A stretch of DNA of 52,391 bases from positions 1 to 52,391 of the forward strand of contig DXCK01000104.1 of the NCBI GenBank assembly GCA_019116045.1, in the 5' to 3' direction. The position numbers and the translations under genes were made by a program. The notes beneath the pieces were generated by a model. It ran no database searches, was not told the origin of the DNA, and saw only the letters and a program-made list of their open reading frames with translations. Positions 26,664 through 35,115 of this stretch are shown piece after piece. The stretch's first letter is position 1. Each line of letters begins with the position of its first letter. The stretch is from Candidatus Bacteroides merdipullorum (GTDB taxonomy: Bacteria; Bacteroidota; Bacteroidia; Bacteroidales; Bacteroidaceae).

Positions 26664-27557
26664 TCATTTCTTTTGGTTCAACGTATCGGCAGGCAGGCTC
26701 AAAGCCTTGGCCACGTGCAGCATCTCCTGTGGCCAGTCGTAAGACAGGGGATTGATGGGTTCCACGCGGGCACCGGTCTGCTTCGCGATAAGCTCGGCAT
26801 TGCGCCGGTCGAACTCGGGTTGCACGAAAATCACATGCACAGTCTCCTCCCGACAGACGTCCACCAGTTCCTTCAGATAGGCCGGCGAAGGCTCCTTGCC
26901 CCCGGCTTCGATGGGAATCTGGCGCAGGCCATAGTCGCGGGCGAAGTAAGAAAGCGCCGGATGATAGATGAGGAAAGTGCGGTCGGCACCAGGTTGCTCC
27001 AGCATGGCGCGGCACAGGCTGTCGGTATGCAGGATGACATGTGCCAGGCTGTCGAAACGCTGGCGGTAGAGCGAGTCGCATGCGGGATCGATGGCGATGA
27101 GCGCATTGGTCAGGTTGCCGGCGATGCGCAAGGCGTTGGGAGCGGAGTTCCAGATGTGTGGTTCCACCCCGTGCCCGTCGTGGGCATGTTCAGTGTCGTG
27201 GATAAGGTCGATGCCTTCCGAGAGGTCGAAAAAGCGCAGGTGCGGTGCATTTTCGCTCAGGCGGTCCAGCCAAGCCTGCTCGAAGCCGATGTATCCGATG
27301 CACAAGTACGCAGCGCTCTCCGACAAATCCATCAGTTGGCTCGGCGTCGGGTCGTAGGTCTCGGGACTGGCTCCTTTGGGCACCATGCTCACCACACGGA
27401 ATCGGTCGCCCGCCAGGGCTTCGGTGAAATAACGCAGGGGTTCGATGGTGACAGTCATCAGCGGGCGCTCGTCGGTGGCCGCAGCCTTTCGCGGGCGGGA
27501 CGAACAAGCCGCCAGGAGCAATGCCAGCAGAGAGAGAAGGAAGAAAGATTGTTTCAT
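26664..27557 (-). CDS. znuA-like: ZnuA-like metal-binding lipoprotein
   Basis: This encodes a 297-residue substrate-binding protein of the zinc/manganese (cluster A-I) family. From ATG 27557 it has a lipobox (LALLLAACSSRP). The first metal His is likely near PKGASPETYDPTPSQ. A short His-rich loop (HAHDGHGVEPHIW) is typical of zinc-binding members. FLIYHPALSYFARDYGL and FVQPEFD supply the later ligands. It captures metal outside the inner membrane and passes it to the transporter whose ATPase is encoded just downstream. The longer open frame up to 27770 has no signal and overlaps a repeat array, so I reject it. Confidence 0.92.
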   Translation of the reverse strand: MKQSFFLLSLLALLLAACSSRPRKAAATDERPLMTVTIEPLRYFTEALAGDRFRVVSMVPKGASPETYDPTPSQLMDLSESAAYLCIGYIGFEQAWLDRLSENAPHLRFFDLSEGIDLIHDTEHAHDGHGVEPHIWNSAPNALRIAGNLTNALIAIDPACDSLYRQRFDSLAHVILHTDSLCRAMLEQPGADRTFLIYHPALSYFARDYGLRQIPIEAGGKEPSPAYLKELVDVCREETVHVIFVQPEFDRRNAELIAKQTGARVEPINPLSYDWPQEMLHVAKALSLPADTLNQKK

Positions 27558-27636
27558 AAAGAAGGTTTCGTTTATTGTGTCGCGAAGATACGGATATATT
27601 TCCAAAAAGCCGGGAATGAGAAGCGTTTTTTTAAGC

Positions 27637-27746
27637 ACCGGAACATAGGTTTGGCTGTTCCGCACACCGGAGATGGCTCTTGTCCGGCGGAAGCACGGCT
27701 CTTGCCCGCAACGGGCGCGGCCGTTGCGCAGCTTGCTGGCAGAAAG
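27637..27746 (+). repeat. 22-bp period repeat array before znuA
   Basis: Five 22-bp units are visible. Three successive unit ends read GGCTGT (27653), GGCTCT (27675) and GGCTCT (27697), followed by GGCCGT (27719), each exactly 22 bp apart. The units contain TCCG-type starts and are related to the arrays at 36640 and 42231. The array lies between the mnmD stop and the znuA start. Confidence 0.75.
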
Positions 27747-27750
27747 ATGC

Positions 27751-28404
27751 TCAGAGAGGTTTGCTGGCACGCAATATCTCGCGCTTGCCCCCTGGAGGAC
27801 CCGGCAGGCGCTCTACGGCGAAGCCGGCACGCTGCAAGCGCCGTCTCACCTCGCCTTTGGCACAATAGGTGGTCAGGATGCCGCCAGGAGACAGGGCGGC
27901 GTAGAGGGCGGAAAAACGCTCTTCGCTCCACATGGCCGGTTGCTTGTCCGGGGCAAAGGCGTCGAAATAAACCAGGTCGAACCCCTCGGCAGGCAGGTGA
28001 CAGGTGGTGAAATCGGCACGGCATTTCCGCAAGGTGAAGTGCGAAGAAAGCTCCACAGGCACCTCCCACTCGGCTTCGTGCAATGCACGCAGACGCCCGA
28101 AGGCTTCTTCATAGCCCAATGCCAGAACCTCATCGACCGGCAAAGGATACAGTTCGAGGGTGGTATAGCAGACAGGCCGTCCCGTCCGCTCGGCCTCGTC
28201 CCACGTCAGCAAAGCATTCAGCCCCGTGCCGAAGCCGACCTCGAGCACCCGGGGCGCCGGAAGAGGACAAGCCCGCAGGCCCATGTCGATGAAAACGTGG
28301 ACAGACTCCGTGCGTGCGCCCTTCACCGAGTGATAGTGCTCGTCCAGCGCCGGCACAAACAGCGTGGGGCTGCCGTCGGCTGTCAATTCGATGAGATGTT
28401 CCAT
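27751..28404 (-). CDS. mnmD: tRNA wobble-uridine methyltransferase, MnmD-type
   Basis: This encodes a 217-residue protein matching the methyltransferase half of MnmC. It has a Rossmann SAM-binding motif (VLEVGFGTGLNALL), the acidic segment TTLELYPL and the active-site-like segment FDLVYFDAFAPDKQPAMW. Such stand-alone MnmD enzymes methylate aminomethyl-uridine at tRNA position 34. The oxidase domain of the E. coli bifunctional protein is absent here, which is usual outside gamma-proteobacteria. I chose ATG 28404 since the conserved MEHLIELTADGSPTL begins there. It is the last gene of the purD operon. Confidence 0.88.
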   Translation of the reverse strand: MEHLIELTADGSPTLFVPALDEHYHSVKGARTESVHVFIDMGLRACPLPAPRVLEVGFGTGLNALLTWDEAERTGRPVCYTTLELYPLPVDEVLALGYEEAFGRLRALHEAEWEVPVELSSHFTLRKCRADFTTCHLPAEGFDLVYFDAFAPDKQPAMWSEERFSALYAALSPGGILTTYCAKGEVRRRLQRAGFAVERLPGPPGGKREILRASKPL

Positions 28405-28420
28405 GACTCCTTCCTCCGTT

Positions 28421-28888
28421 CTACATGACACTCTGTATGGCCCACAGCATCGCGGCATAACGGGCCAGTTTTCCGGCAAACATCGAAACCGTCGTCAGCC
28501 ACAAATTACTGCGCATAAAGCCCAGCGCCACGGCAATGGCCTCGCCCACAAAAGGCAGGAAAGCAAAGAAAGCCATCAGCGCGCCGCGCCCTTGCAGGAA
28601 ACGCTGCATACGCTCCACCTTCTCGCGCTTCACCCCCAGGTACTTCTCTATCCAGTCAATCCTACCCAACCGTCCCAGCCAATAGCAGGTCAGTCCGCCC
28701 AACGTATTACCTAACGTCGCGGCCAACACACACAGCCATGGCTCCAGACCCATCGCTACCAAGGCACCCATCACCAGCTCCGAACTGAAAGGAACAATGC
28801 TGCCTGCCAGCAGGGCCGAAATGAACAAGCCTACGTAGCCCCAGTCCGTAAGCAACTGCACCAACGAGTCTACCCAAGCTGCATCCAT
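28421..28888 (-). CDS. yqaA-like: YqaA/DedA-type VTT-domain membrane protein
   Basis: This encodes a 155-residue inner-membrane protein with a VTT (SNARE-associated) domain. It shows the GSIVPFSSELVMGALV re-entrant segment, the GNTLGGLTCYWLGR helix and the FLPFVGEAIAVALGFM segment. The short length and motif order fit the YqaA subgroup. Relatives move or flip lipids or ions across membranes; the exact substrate is unknown. Its start overlaps the end of the upstream membrane protein by 19 bp, so the two are translationally coupled. Confidence 0.85.
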   Translation of the reverse strand: MDAAWVDSLVQLLTDWGYVGLFISALLAGSIVPFSSELVMGALVAMGLEPWLCVLAATLGNTLGGLTCYWLGRLGRIDWIEKYLGVKREKVERMQRFLQGRGALMAFFAFLPFVGEAIAVALGFMRSNLWLTTVSMFAGKLARYAAMLWAIQSVM

Positions 28889-29868
28889 AACTCAAACACA
28901 TAAAGCCCCGCCGATGCGAACAGCATGCTGATGAAAAACACATTGGAAGCGCGGCCACGGGCCAGCACGAACAGGTGTCCGGCCAAGACACTGACACTGG
29001 CCGACAGAAGGGGAAGCAGGCAAATGCCGCACTGTGGCTGGAGAAAGACATAAAAGAACAGGCAGAAGGAGAGTAAGACGAAGAAACGCAGGTGGCAACG
29101 CGTGCGAATCTTATCTTCGTGACCCCAACTGAGGAAGTGGCCGGCCGACACGGCAAAGAGCACGAACAGGTAGGCCAAGAGCACTGCCCGGCTGCCGTCC
29201 AGCCCCTGAAACAACGGGGCGAAGCGGGCCAGGTCGAGAAACGGCGCCACGAACAACGACAGCTCGCCGTGCCAACAGGCGTGGCCGAACAAGAACCAGT
29301 AGGGAAGCATCACGCCCAGCAACGACCCGCAGAAGCTCTTGACCGAAAGCGACTGAAACCAGTAGCCCCCCACCCAGTACAGGGGCAGGAAGAACAACAA
29401 CTGGGGCACCGCCAGGCTGCCCAGCCCCAGGCAGGCCGCCGCCAGGAAGTGGTCGACGGCAGCCGACGGGTCGCGGTAGCTGCGGAACAGGAAGAACAGC
29501 GAGGCTGCCACCGCAGCGGCAGCGGCATCGCCGGCGTGAAGGGGATAGAAAGCAGGCCCGGCGACAGCCGTCAGCAGCAGGAACACAGCCGACTGAAAGG
29601 AGGCACGCACGCGGATGAGGACGAAGGTGTTGTTCAGCATAATCAGCAGCCAGCCCACCAGCAACTGGCACAGAAAGCCGCCCCACCAGGCCGGAAGTCC
29701 CGACAGCCAGCCCAGGAACCGCGCCCATAGCGTGCTGCCACCCGAGGGGACGGGCAGGTCAGGCAACACGACCCAGGCCACGACCCGGCAGGCCGCAGCA
29801 ATGGCCAGGGCGGCCAGCAGCGTGTAACGCCACGAGGCCACCCGGCTTTGGAAACGCTTCGTACGCAT
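28870..29868 (-). CDS. Polytopic membrane protein of unknown function (DUF6427-like)
   Basis: This encodes 332 residues with roughly nine to ten hydrophobic segments and no signal peptide. Short, mostly basic loops (RSYRDPSAAVDH, HEDKIRTRCHLR) separate the helices. It resembles the uncharacterised Bacteroidetes family often seen next to purD or uracil phosphoribosyltransferase genes, but I cannot assign a function. It sits 30 bp after purD and overlaps yqaA. Very GC-rich sequence opens many false frames on the other strand here. Confidence 0.7.
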   Translation of the reverse strand: MRTKRFQSRVASWRYTLLAALAIAAACRVVAWVVLPDLPVPSGGSTLWARFLGWLSGLPAWWGGFLCQLLVGWLLIMLNNTFVLIRVRASFQSAVFLLLTAVAGPAFYPLHAGDAAAAAVAASLFFLFRSYRDPSAAVDHFLAAACLGLGSLAVPQLLFFLPLYWVGGYWFQSLSVKSFCGSLLGVMLPYWFLFGHACWHGELSLFVAPFLDLARFAPLFQGLDGSRAVLLAYLFVLFAVSAGHFLSWGHEDKIRTRCHLRFFVLLSFCLFFYVFLQPQCGICLLPLLSASVSVLAGHLFVLARGRASNVFFISMLFASAGLYVFELWMQLG

Positions 29869-29898
29869 ATCGGCTGACGCAGGCTCCGGTTGATACGA

Positions 29899-31173
29899 TT
29901 AAAGGTCGAAGCCGATGTCGCGGCGGCAGTACTTGCGATCGAACTGCACCAGCCCGGCAGCCCGGTAGCTCTGCGCCAGGGCTTCTTCCTTGGTGGCGCC
30001 GTAGGAGCAGACGGCCAGCACGCGGCCTCCGTTGGTCAGGACAGCGCCGTCGCGCTCCGTCGTACCTGCGTGGAACAGGATGCTACCCGTGGCCTCGGCC
30101 TCGTCCAGCCCGGTGATGGGCTTGCCCTTTTCGTAAGCCTCGGGGTATCCGCCGCTGACCAGCATGACGCAGGCCGCCGCGCGGGGGTCTTCCTCGACGG
30201 GATGTTGGTCCAGGTTGCCGTCGCGCACGCCTTCGAGCAGGTCGACCAGGTCTGACTTCAGGCGGAGCATGACGCTCTCCGTCTCGGGGTCGCCCATGCG
30301 CACGTTGTATTCGATGACGTAAGGCTCGCCGCCCACGTTCATCAGTCCCAGGAAGATGAATCCCCGATAGAGGATGCCCTCGTCGTGCAGGCCGCGGACA
30401 GTGGGTTCGATGATGCGCGTGCGCACCTTCTGCATGAAGGCGTCGTCGGCAAAGGGTACGGGCGTCACGCTGCCCATGCCCCCAGTGTTCAGCCCCGTGT
30501 CGCCCTCGCCCACGCGCTTGTAGTCTTTGGCCACGGGCAGGACTTGGTAGTGCGTGCCGTCGGTCAGGACGAAGACGCTACATTCGATGCCGCTCAGGTA
30601 CTCTTCAATCAGCACCGTGGCGCTGGCGTCGCCGAACATGCCGCCCAGCATGGCTTCCAGCTCGCGGCGGGCTTCATCCAGCGTGGGCAGTATCAGCACG
30701 CCTTTGCCGGCGCACAGTCCGTCGGCTTTCAGCACGTAGGGAGCCGGCAGGGTGGCCAGAAAGTCCAGTCCGGCCGAGAGCGTGTCGCGTGTCACGCTCA
30801 GGTGGCGCGCTGTGGGGATGCCGTGGCGCAGCATGAAGTCTTTGGCGAAGTCCTTGCTGCCCTCCAGCCGCGCTCCCGAACGGGTGGGGCCGATGACGGC
30901 GATGTGACGCGTGGCCTCGTCTTCTTGGAAGGCGTCGTAAATGCCCTGCACCAGCGGGTCTTCCGGTCCGACAACCACCATGTCGATGCCGCGCTCCAGG
31001 GCGAAGGCCTTCAGGCGGGGGAAGTCGGTCGCGCGGATGTCGACGTTCTCGCCCACGCGGCTTGTCCCGGCGTTGCCCGGCGCGATGTAGAGTTTCTGCA
31101 CTTTGTTGCTTTGGGCTATCTTCCACGCCAGTGCGTGTTCGCGGCCGCCCGAGCCGAGTAGTAAGATATTCAT
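29899..31173 (-). CDS. purD: Phosphoribosylamine-glycine ligase
   Basis: This encodes a 424-residue GAR synthetase, the second step of purine synthesis, joining phosphoribosylamine and glycine with ATP in the cytoplasm. The start [18 protein letters not shown] is diagnostic. The ATP-grasp domain is seen at [36 protein letters not shown] and [14 protein letters not shown]. Length is typical. I use the ATG at 31173; the slightly longer frame starts with TTG. It heads an operon with a membrane protein, yqaA and mnmD. Upstream is a 23-bp repeat array. Confidence 0.97.
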   Translation of the reverse strand: MNILLLGSGGREHALAWKIAQSNKVQKLYIAPGNAGTSRVGENVDIRATDFPRLKAFALERGIDMVVVGPEDPLVQGIYDAFQEDEATRHIAVIGPTRSGARLEGSKDFAKDFMLRHGIPTARHLSVTRDTLSAGLDFLATLPAPYVLKADGLCAGKGVLILPTLDEARRELEAMLGGMFGDASATVLIEEYLSGIECSVFVLTDGTHYQVLPVAKDYKRVGEGDTGLNTGGMGSVTPVPFADDAFMQKVRTRIIEPTVRGLHDEGILYRGFIFLGLMNVGGEPYVIEYNVRMGDPETESVMLRLKSDLVDLLEGVRDGNLDQHPVEEDPRAAACVMLVSGGYPEAYEKGKPITGLDEAEATGSILFHAGTTERDGAVLTNGGRVLAVCSYGATKEEALAQSYRAAGLVQFDRKYCRRDIGFDL

Positions 31174-31234
31174 ATCCAATCAGTTTAGTTCTGTTCGTAA
31201 TCAAGGTTGAAGCACCGCTGGGGCGAAGGTTCAG

Positions 31235-31326
31235 GTTCACCCCGGTCTACCCTTCCGGTTCACCTCGGTCAGCTCGTCTTGTTCACTCCGGTGAACAAGC
31301 TGTGTTCACCCCGGCCTTCCGGCTGC
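31235..31326. repeat. Four 23-bp period repeats with GTTCACYYCGG core
   Basis: The 11-base core GTTCACYYCGG starts at 31235, 31258, 31281 and 31304, exactly 23 bp apart each time. The third copy also forms a perfect hairpin, CTTGTTCAC (31278-31286) with GTGAACAAG (31291-31299). The array lies 62 bp upstream of purD in the 209-bp gap after the DPP-IV-like gene. No exact TAnnTTTG box is seen in the gap. Confidence 0.8.
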
Positions 31327-31382
31327 CGTTACCAAGGCGACGTTTCAGGGGCCGCCCCGGCAGGCACGGCCCGTCGGTGGGG

Positions 31383-33602
31383 TCAGCGCAGGTAGTCGTC
31401 GAAGTAGCGGGTTATCTTCTCGTGGAGGTGTACGCGGTCGCGCCCCATGACGTTGTGCTTGTGGCACGGGTAAATGAAGAGGTCCGGATAGGTGCGGGCA
31501 TCGACGCAGGCCTTGAGGAAGGAGAGCGTGTGCTGCGGCACGCACGTATCGTCGTGGTCATCGTGGATGAGCAACAGTTTGCCCCGCAACTGCCCGGCCA
31601 GGGTCTTGAGGTCGCACTCGGCGTAGCCGTCGGGATTGGTCTGCGGACGGTCCATGTAGCGCTCGCCGTACATCACCTCGTAGTATCTCCAGTCGATGAC
31701 CGGCCCGCCTGCCACGCCGACCTTGTACAGTGTCGGATAGCGCAGCATCAAGGCCGTGGTCATGTGTCCCCCGAAGCTCCATCCGTGCACGCCGATGCGG
31801 TCGCCGTCCACATAAGGCAAGGTCTTGAGCCACTCGGCTGCCTTGGCTTGGTCACGGCCCTCCTCCACGCCCAGGTGGCGGAAGGTGCAGTTCTCGAAGG
31901 CCAAGCCCCGGTTCGAGCTGCCGCGGTTGTCGATGGTGAAGAGGATGTAACCGCGGTTCGCCATGTAGAGGTCCCAACCGCGGGCGGCGTACATCCAGTT
32001 GGCAGCCAGCATCTGGGCGTGCGGCCCGCCGTAGACGTAAACGATGACGGGATACTTCTTCTGAGGGTCGAAGTCCGCCGGCTTCAACATGCGCCAGTAG
32101 AGCGTCGTCGTGTCATCGGCCGCCTTCATCGTGCCCACCTCCACCGTCGGCATGACCAGCCCGCGGAAGGGGTCGGGGGCGGTGAAGAGGCGGTGCGCAC
32201 CGGCCGCGCCTGTGGCGGTAGACAGCAGGTCGATGGCACGGGGAATGTCCGGCGTGGAGTAGTTATCTATCACATACGTGCCCGAAGCCGAGAGTTGGGC
32301 GTTGTGCACACCCTCCCCCTGGTCCACCAAGACGGGGTCTCCCCCTCGCGCGCGTACCTTATATATATTGCTCTGCATGGGCGACTCCTTCGTGGCCGTG
32401 AAGTATATCTCCTTCTTCTTCTCATTGAATCCAAGAAGCGACTGAACCAACCACGCGCCCCGGGTGAGCTGCACACATTCATACGAAACGACGAACTTGC
32501 CTCCTAACACCGTAGCAAAGCTCTCCGGTGCTTTCTTCTTCTTCAAGTCAAAGAGGTAAAGATGGTTCCACCCGTCCTGCTGGCTCTGAAGCAAGAACTT
32601 CGTCGGGTCCCACGGCAGAAAGACGATGGGCGTCTGGGGTTCCACGTACTTCGGATGCTCTTCCTCATAAAGCACCTCCAGCATCTGGCCCGTGCCTGCA
32701 TCGTAACGACAGAGTTTGGCATGGTTCTGGTCGCGATTCAGCTCAATGAGGAAAAGGCTGCGTTCGTCCGGGCTCCAACTGATGTTGGTAAAGTAGCGGT
32801 CCGTAGGGTCACCGGTCTCCAGATAGACGGTTTGCCCGGTGGCGGGGTTGTAGATGCCCACCTGCACCCGGTGACTGGTCATGCCTGCCATCGGATAGCG
32901 CACGGGGTCGACCTGTCCCACACGGGCGGTGATGTCCACCAGCGGGTACTCCGTCACCATACGCTCGTCCATGCGGTAGAAGGCCAGCAGCGTGCCCGTC
33001 GGGCTCCAGAAGGTGCCCTTCGAGATGCCGAACTCGTTGCGGTGAACCGTTTGCCCGCAGACGACGCCCGCCGGCTCGCGGGTCACGGCTTGCCCGTCCA
33101 CGTAAAGGTTGTTGTCCAACGTATAGGCCACGTGGCCGCTCGTGCTGTTGTAGTCGACGTTGGCCGCTTTCGCGTCCGTCTCGCGCACCGAGACGATGGT
33201 CTGCGCCGTCCAGTCGTAAGTGATGAACTTGCCGTGAAGGGGGAACAAAGCCTGCGTCTTGTCCGCCCACGGAAAGCTGAGGACGTACAGTTGCGAGAGC
33301 TTGCCCAGTCCCTCGGCTTCGAGCACCCGGTTGACATCGTCGCGGGTAAAGAGCAGCGACTCTCTGCCGTCTTTCGGCCGGATGGCCACCAGCGAGTCTA
33401 TCCCGGGCTTCATGGCGGTGTCTCCCCACCATTGCAGGCCGTAGAGGTTTTCGGTATAGCGATAGGTCTCCCCGCCGGGGATGAGGTCTTCCAGGGTAGG
33501 CATCTTCAGGTCGGACGCCGGGGAAGCTGTGTTCGATTGTGCCATAAGCAAAGCGGGCGCCCCCAGAAGCAAGGCGCACAAGGTTTTAGTCAGTAGTTTC
33601 AT
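31383..33602 (-). CDS. Dipeptidyl peptidase IV-like S9 serine peptidase
   Basis: This encodes a 739-residue exported S9B peptidase. A signal peptide (LLLGAPALLMAQ) is followed by an eight-bladed propeller domain (about 40-500) and an alpha/beta-hydrolase domain. The triad is Ser609 in HGWSFGG, Asp684 in HDDHDDTCVPQ and His716 in CHKHNV. DPP-IV enzymes remove X-Pro or X-Ala dipeptides, usually in the periplasm or at the surface. HDDHDD replaces the common HGxxDD context. ATG 33602 overlaps the end of the upstream methyltransferase gene by 17 bp. The longer frame to 33935 is only an antisense-like extension. Confidence 0.92.
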   Translation of the reverse strand: MKLLTKTLCALLLGAPALLMAQSNTASPASDLKMPTLEDLIPGGETYRYTENLYGLQWWGDTAMKPGIDSLVAIRPKDGRESLLFTRDDVNRVLEAEGLGKLSQLYVLSFPWADKTQALFPLHGKFITYDWTAQTIVSVRETDAKAANVDYNSTSGHVAYTLDNNLYVDGQAVTREPAGVVCGQTVHRNEFGISKGTFWSPTGTLLAFYRMDERMVTEYPLVDITARVGQVDPVRYPMAGMTSHRVQVGIYNPATGQTVYLETGDPTDRYFTNISWSPDERSLFLIELNRDQNHAKLCRYDAGTGQMLEVLYEEEHPKYVEPQTPIVFLPWDPTKFLLQSQQDGWNHLYLFDLKKKKAPESFATVLGGKFVVSYECVQLTRGAWLVQSLLGFNEKKKEIYFTATKESPMQSNIYKVRARGGDPVLVDQGEGVHNAQLSASGTYVIDNYSTPDIPRAIDLLSTATGAAGAHRLFTAPDPFRGLVMPTVEVGTMKAADDTTTLYWRMLKPADFDPQKKYPVIVYVYGGPHAQMLAANWMYAARGWDLYMANRGYILFTIDNRGSSNRGLAFENCTFRHLGVEEGRDQAKAAEWLKTLPYVDGDRIGVHGWSFGGHMTTALMLRYPTLYKVGVAGGPVIDWRYYEVMYGERYMDRPQTNPDGYAECDLKTLAGQLRGKLLLIHDDHDDTCVPQHTLSFLKACVDARTYPDLFIYPCHKHNVMGRDRVHLHEKITRYFDDYLR

Positions 33603-35016
33603 AAGAGGTATTGTCTGTCTTCGATTTCTTTTGCAGTTCTCTCTCCAGGCGTTTGCGCTCGGTGTACGAGCTGCCCGAACGGGGTTTGCGCTCCGCCGGA
33701 CGGTCGGTGCGACGGGCAGGACGGTCTTCGCGGCGGTCGAAACGGGCCGGGCGGTCAAAGTGGCGGCGGTCTCCGTCTCCCTCCATGCGGAACGGACGGC
33801 GCGAGGCAGAAGCCGGACGCTCGCGGCGACCGACTGTATCGACCGGCTTGTCCAACGCCTCGCCGCCTTCGCGGAAGTCGCGGTACTTCCCGTCGAAAAT
33901 CTCATACTTGCGGAACTCGCAGTCCAGCCCACCATTCATCAAGGGGACACGCTGACTCGCCTTCAGGCCAATCTGGTCGAAACATTCGTCGCGGTAGGAC
34001 AAGACCCAGGCCGTGTTTCCCGTAAAGGCGTGCTTCAGCCGCTCGCCTATCATCTGGTAAAGCCCCAGCAGGTCGCTGCTGGAGATGCGCTCGCCGTAGG
34101 GCGGGTTGGTGATGATGATGGATTTCTCCTGCGGCTGCTCGAATTGCTGGAAAGGCTGTACCTTCAGCACCACGTCGCGGCTGACGCCGGCGGCCTTCAC
34201 ATTGCGCTGGGCCACGGCATTGGCCTTGATGGAGTTGTCGTAGCCGTATATCTTGTGCTCGAAGGGACGTTCCTGGCTGTCGTCGTTGTAGATGCGCTCG
34301 AACAGGTCGGGGTCGAAGTCCGGCCACTGTTCGAAGGCATAACTCTGCCGGAAGACACCGGGGGCGATGTTGCGCGCTATGAGGGCTGCCTCGATGGGAA
34401 TGGTGCCCGAGCCGCACATGGGGTCGATGAGGTCGCACTCGCCTTTCCAGCCGGTCATCAGAATCATGCCGGCGGCCAGCACCTCGTTGAGCGGGGCTTC
34501 GAGTGTCTCCTGGCGGTAACCGCGGCGGTGAAGCGACTCGCCGCTGCTGTCCAACGACAAGGTGCAGTCGGTACCGGCAATGTGGATGTTGAGCTGCACG
34601 TCAGGCTTGGTGACACTGACACCGGGGCGCTTGCCCGTCTTCTCGCGGAAATAGTCGGCCACGGCATCCTTCACGCGATAGGCCACGAACTTGCTGTGGC
34701 GAAACTCTTCGCTGAACACCGTGGCATCCACGGCGAAAGTCTTGTCGGGCGAAAGATAGTCTTCCCACGGCAGGGCTTTCACAGCCTCGTAGACGGCATC
34801 CGGGTCGGATGCGCTGAAATGCTTGAGGGGCTTCAGGATGCGCAGAGCGGTGCGCAGGCCGAAGTTGGCCCGGTAGAGCAGTTCTTTGTCTCCCCGGAAC
34901 GACACCATCCGCCGCCCCAACTGTACGTCGTCGGCCCCCATCGCTATCAGTTCGGAGGCCAGCACTTCTTCCAAGCCTTGAAAGGTCTTGGCGATTATTT
35001 CAAAGGTTTGTTCCAT
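33586..35016 (-). CDS. rlmL-like: RlmL-like 23S rRNA guanine N2-methyltransferase with basic tail
   Basis: This encodes a 476-residue RNA methyltransferase. It has an N-terminal ferredoxin-like/THUMP region (from MEQTFEIIAKTFQGLEEVL) and a SAM-dependent domain with DPMCGSGTIPIEAAL and the catalytic motif TNPPYGERI. These fit the RlmL N-terminal half (guanine 2445 of 23S rRNA). The C-terminal ~80 residues are a low-complexity, Arg/Asp/Pro-rich tail (DRPARFDRREDRPARRTDRP), probably disordered and RNA-binding. The RlmK half of the E. coli fusion is absent. ATG 35016 was chosen because the conserved domain begins there. Confidence 0.88.
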   Translation of the reverse strand: MEQTFEIIAKTFQGLEEVLASELIAMGADDVQLGRRMVSFRGDKELLYRANFGLRTALRILKPLKHFSASDPDAVYEAVKALPWEDYLSPDKTFAVDATVFSEEFRHSKFVAYRVKDAVADYFREKTGKRPGVSVTKPDVQLNIHIAGTDCTLSLDSSGESLHRRGYRQETLEAPLNEVLAAGMILMTGWKGECDLIDPMCGSGTIPIEAALIARNIAPGVFRQSYAFEQWPDFDPDLFERIYNDDSQERPFEHKIYGYDNSIKANAVAQRNVKAAGVSRDVVLKVQPFQQFEQPQEKSIIITNPPYGERISSSDLLGLYQMIGERLKHAFTGNTAWVLSYRDECFDQIGLKASQRVPLMNGGLDCEFRKYEIFDGKYRDFREGGEALDKPVDTVGRRERPASASRRPFRMEGDGDRRHFDRPARFDRREDRPARRTDRPAERKPRSGSSYTERKRLERELQKKSKTDNTSYETTD

Positions 35017-35032
35017 ATCTGTTGTTATTAGG

Positions 35033-35106
35033 AGACGAGGAAACAAGACACCAGACACGAGGAAAACGGCTCTGTTCCGTTCTTGTCCACTTGTCTGCTT
35101 GTTCAC
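35033..35106 (+). repeat. Mixed 22-bp and 8-bp period repeats upstream of the rlmL-like gene
   Basis: ACGAGGAAA occurs at 35035 and 35057, 22 bp apart; the second unit continues into ACGGCTCT, as in the 22-bp family seen elsewhere. CTTGTYYR-type units follow at 35082, 35090 and 35098 with an 8-bp period. They fill the 99-bp gap between cysE and the rlmL-like gene. Confidence 0.55.
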
Positions 35107-35115
35107 CCGTTCGCT

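Noticed and set aside
33481-35031. 516-codon plus-strand frame
   Set aside because: Antisense to the rlmL-like gene in very GC-rich DNA, where open shadow frames are expected.
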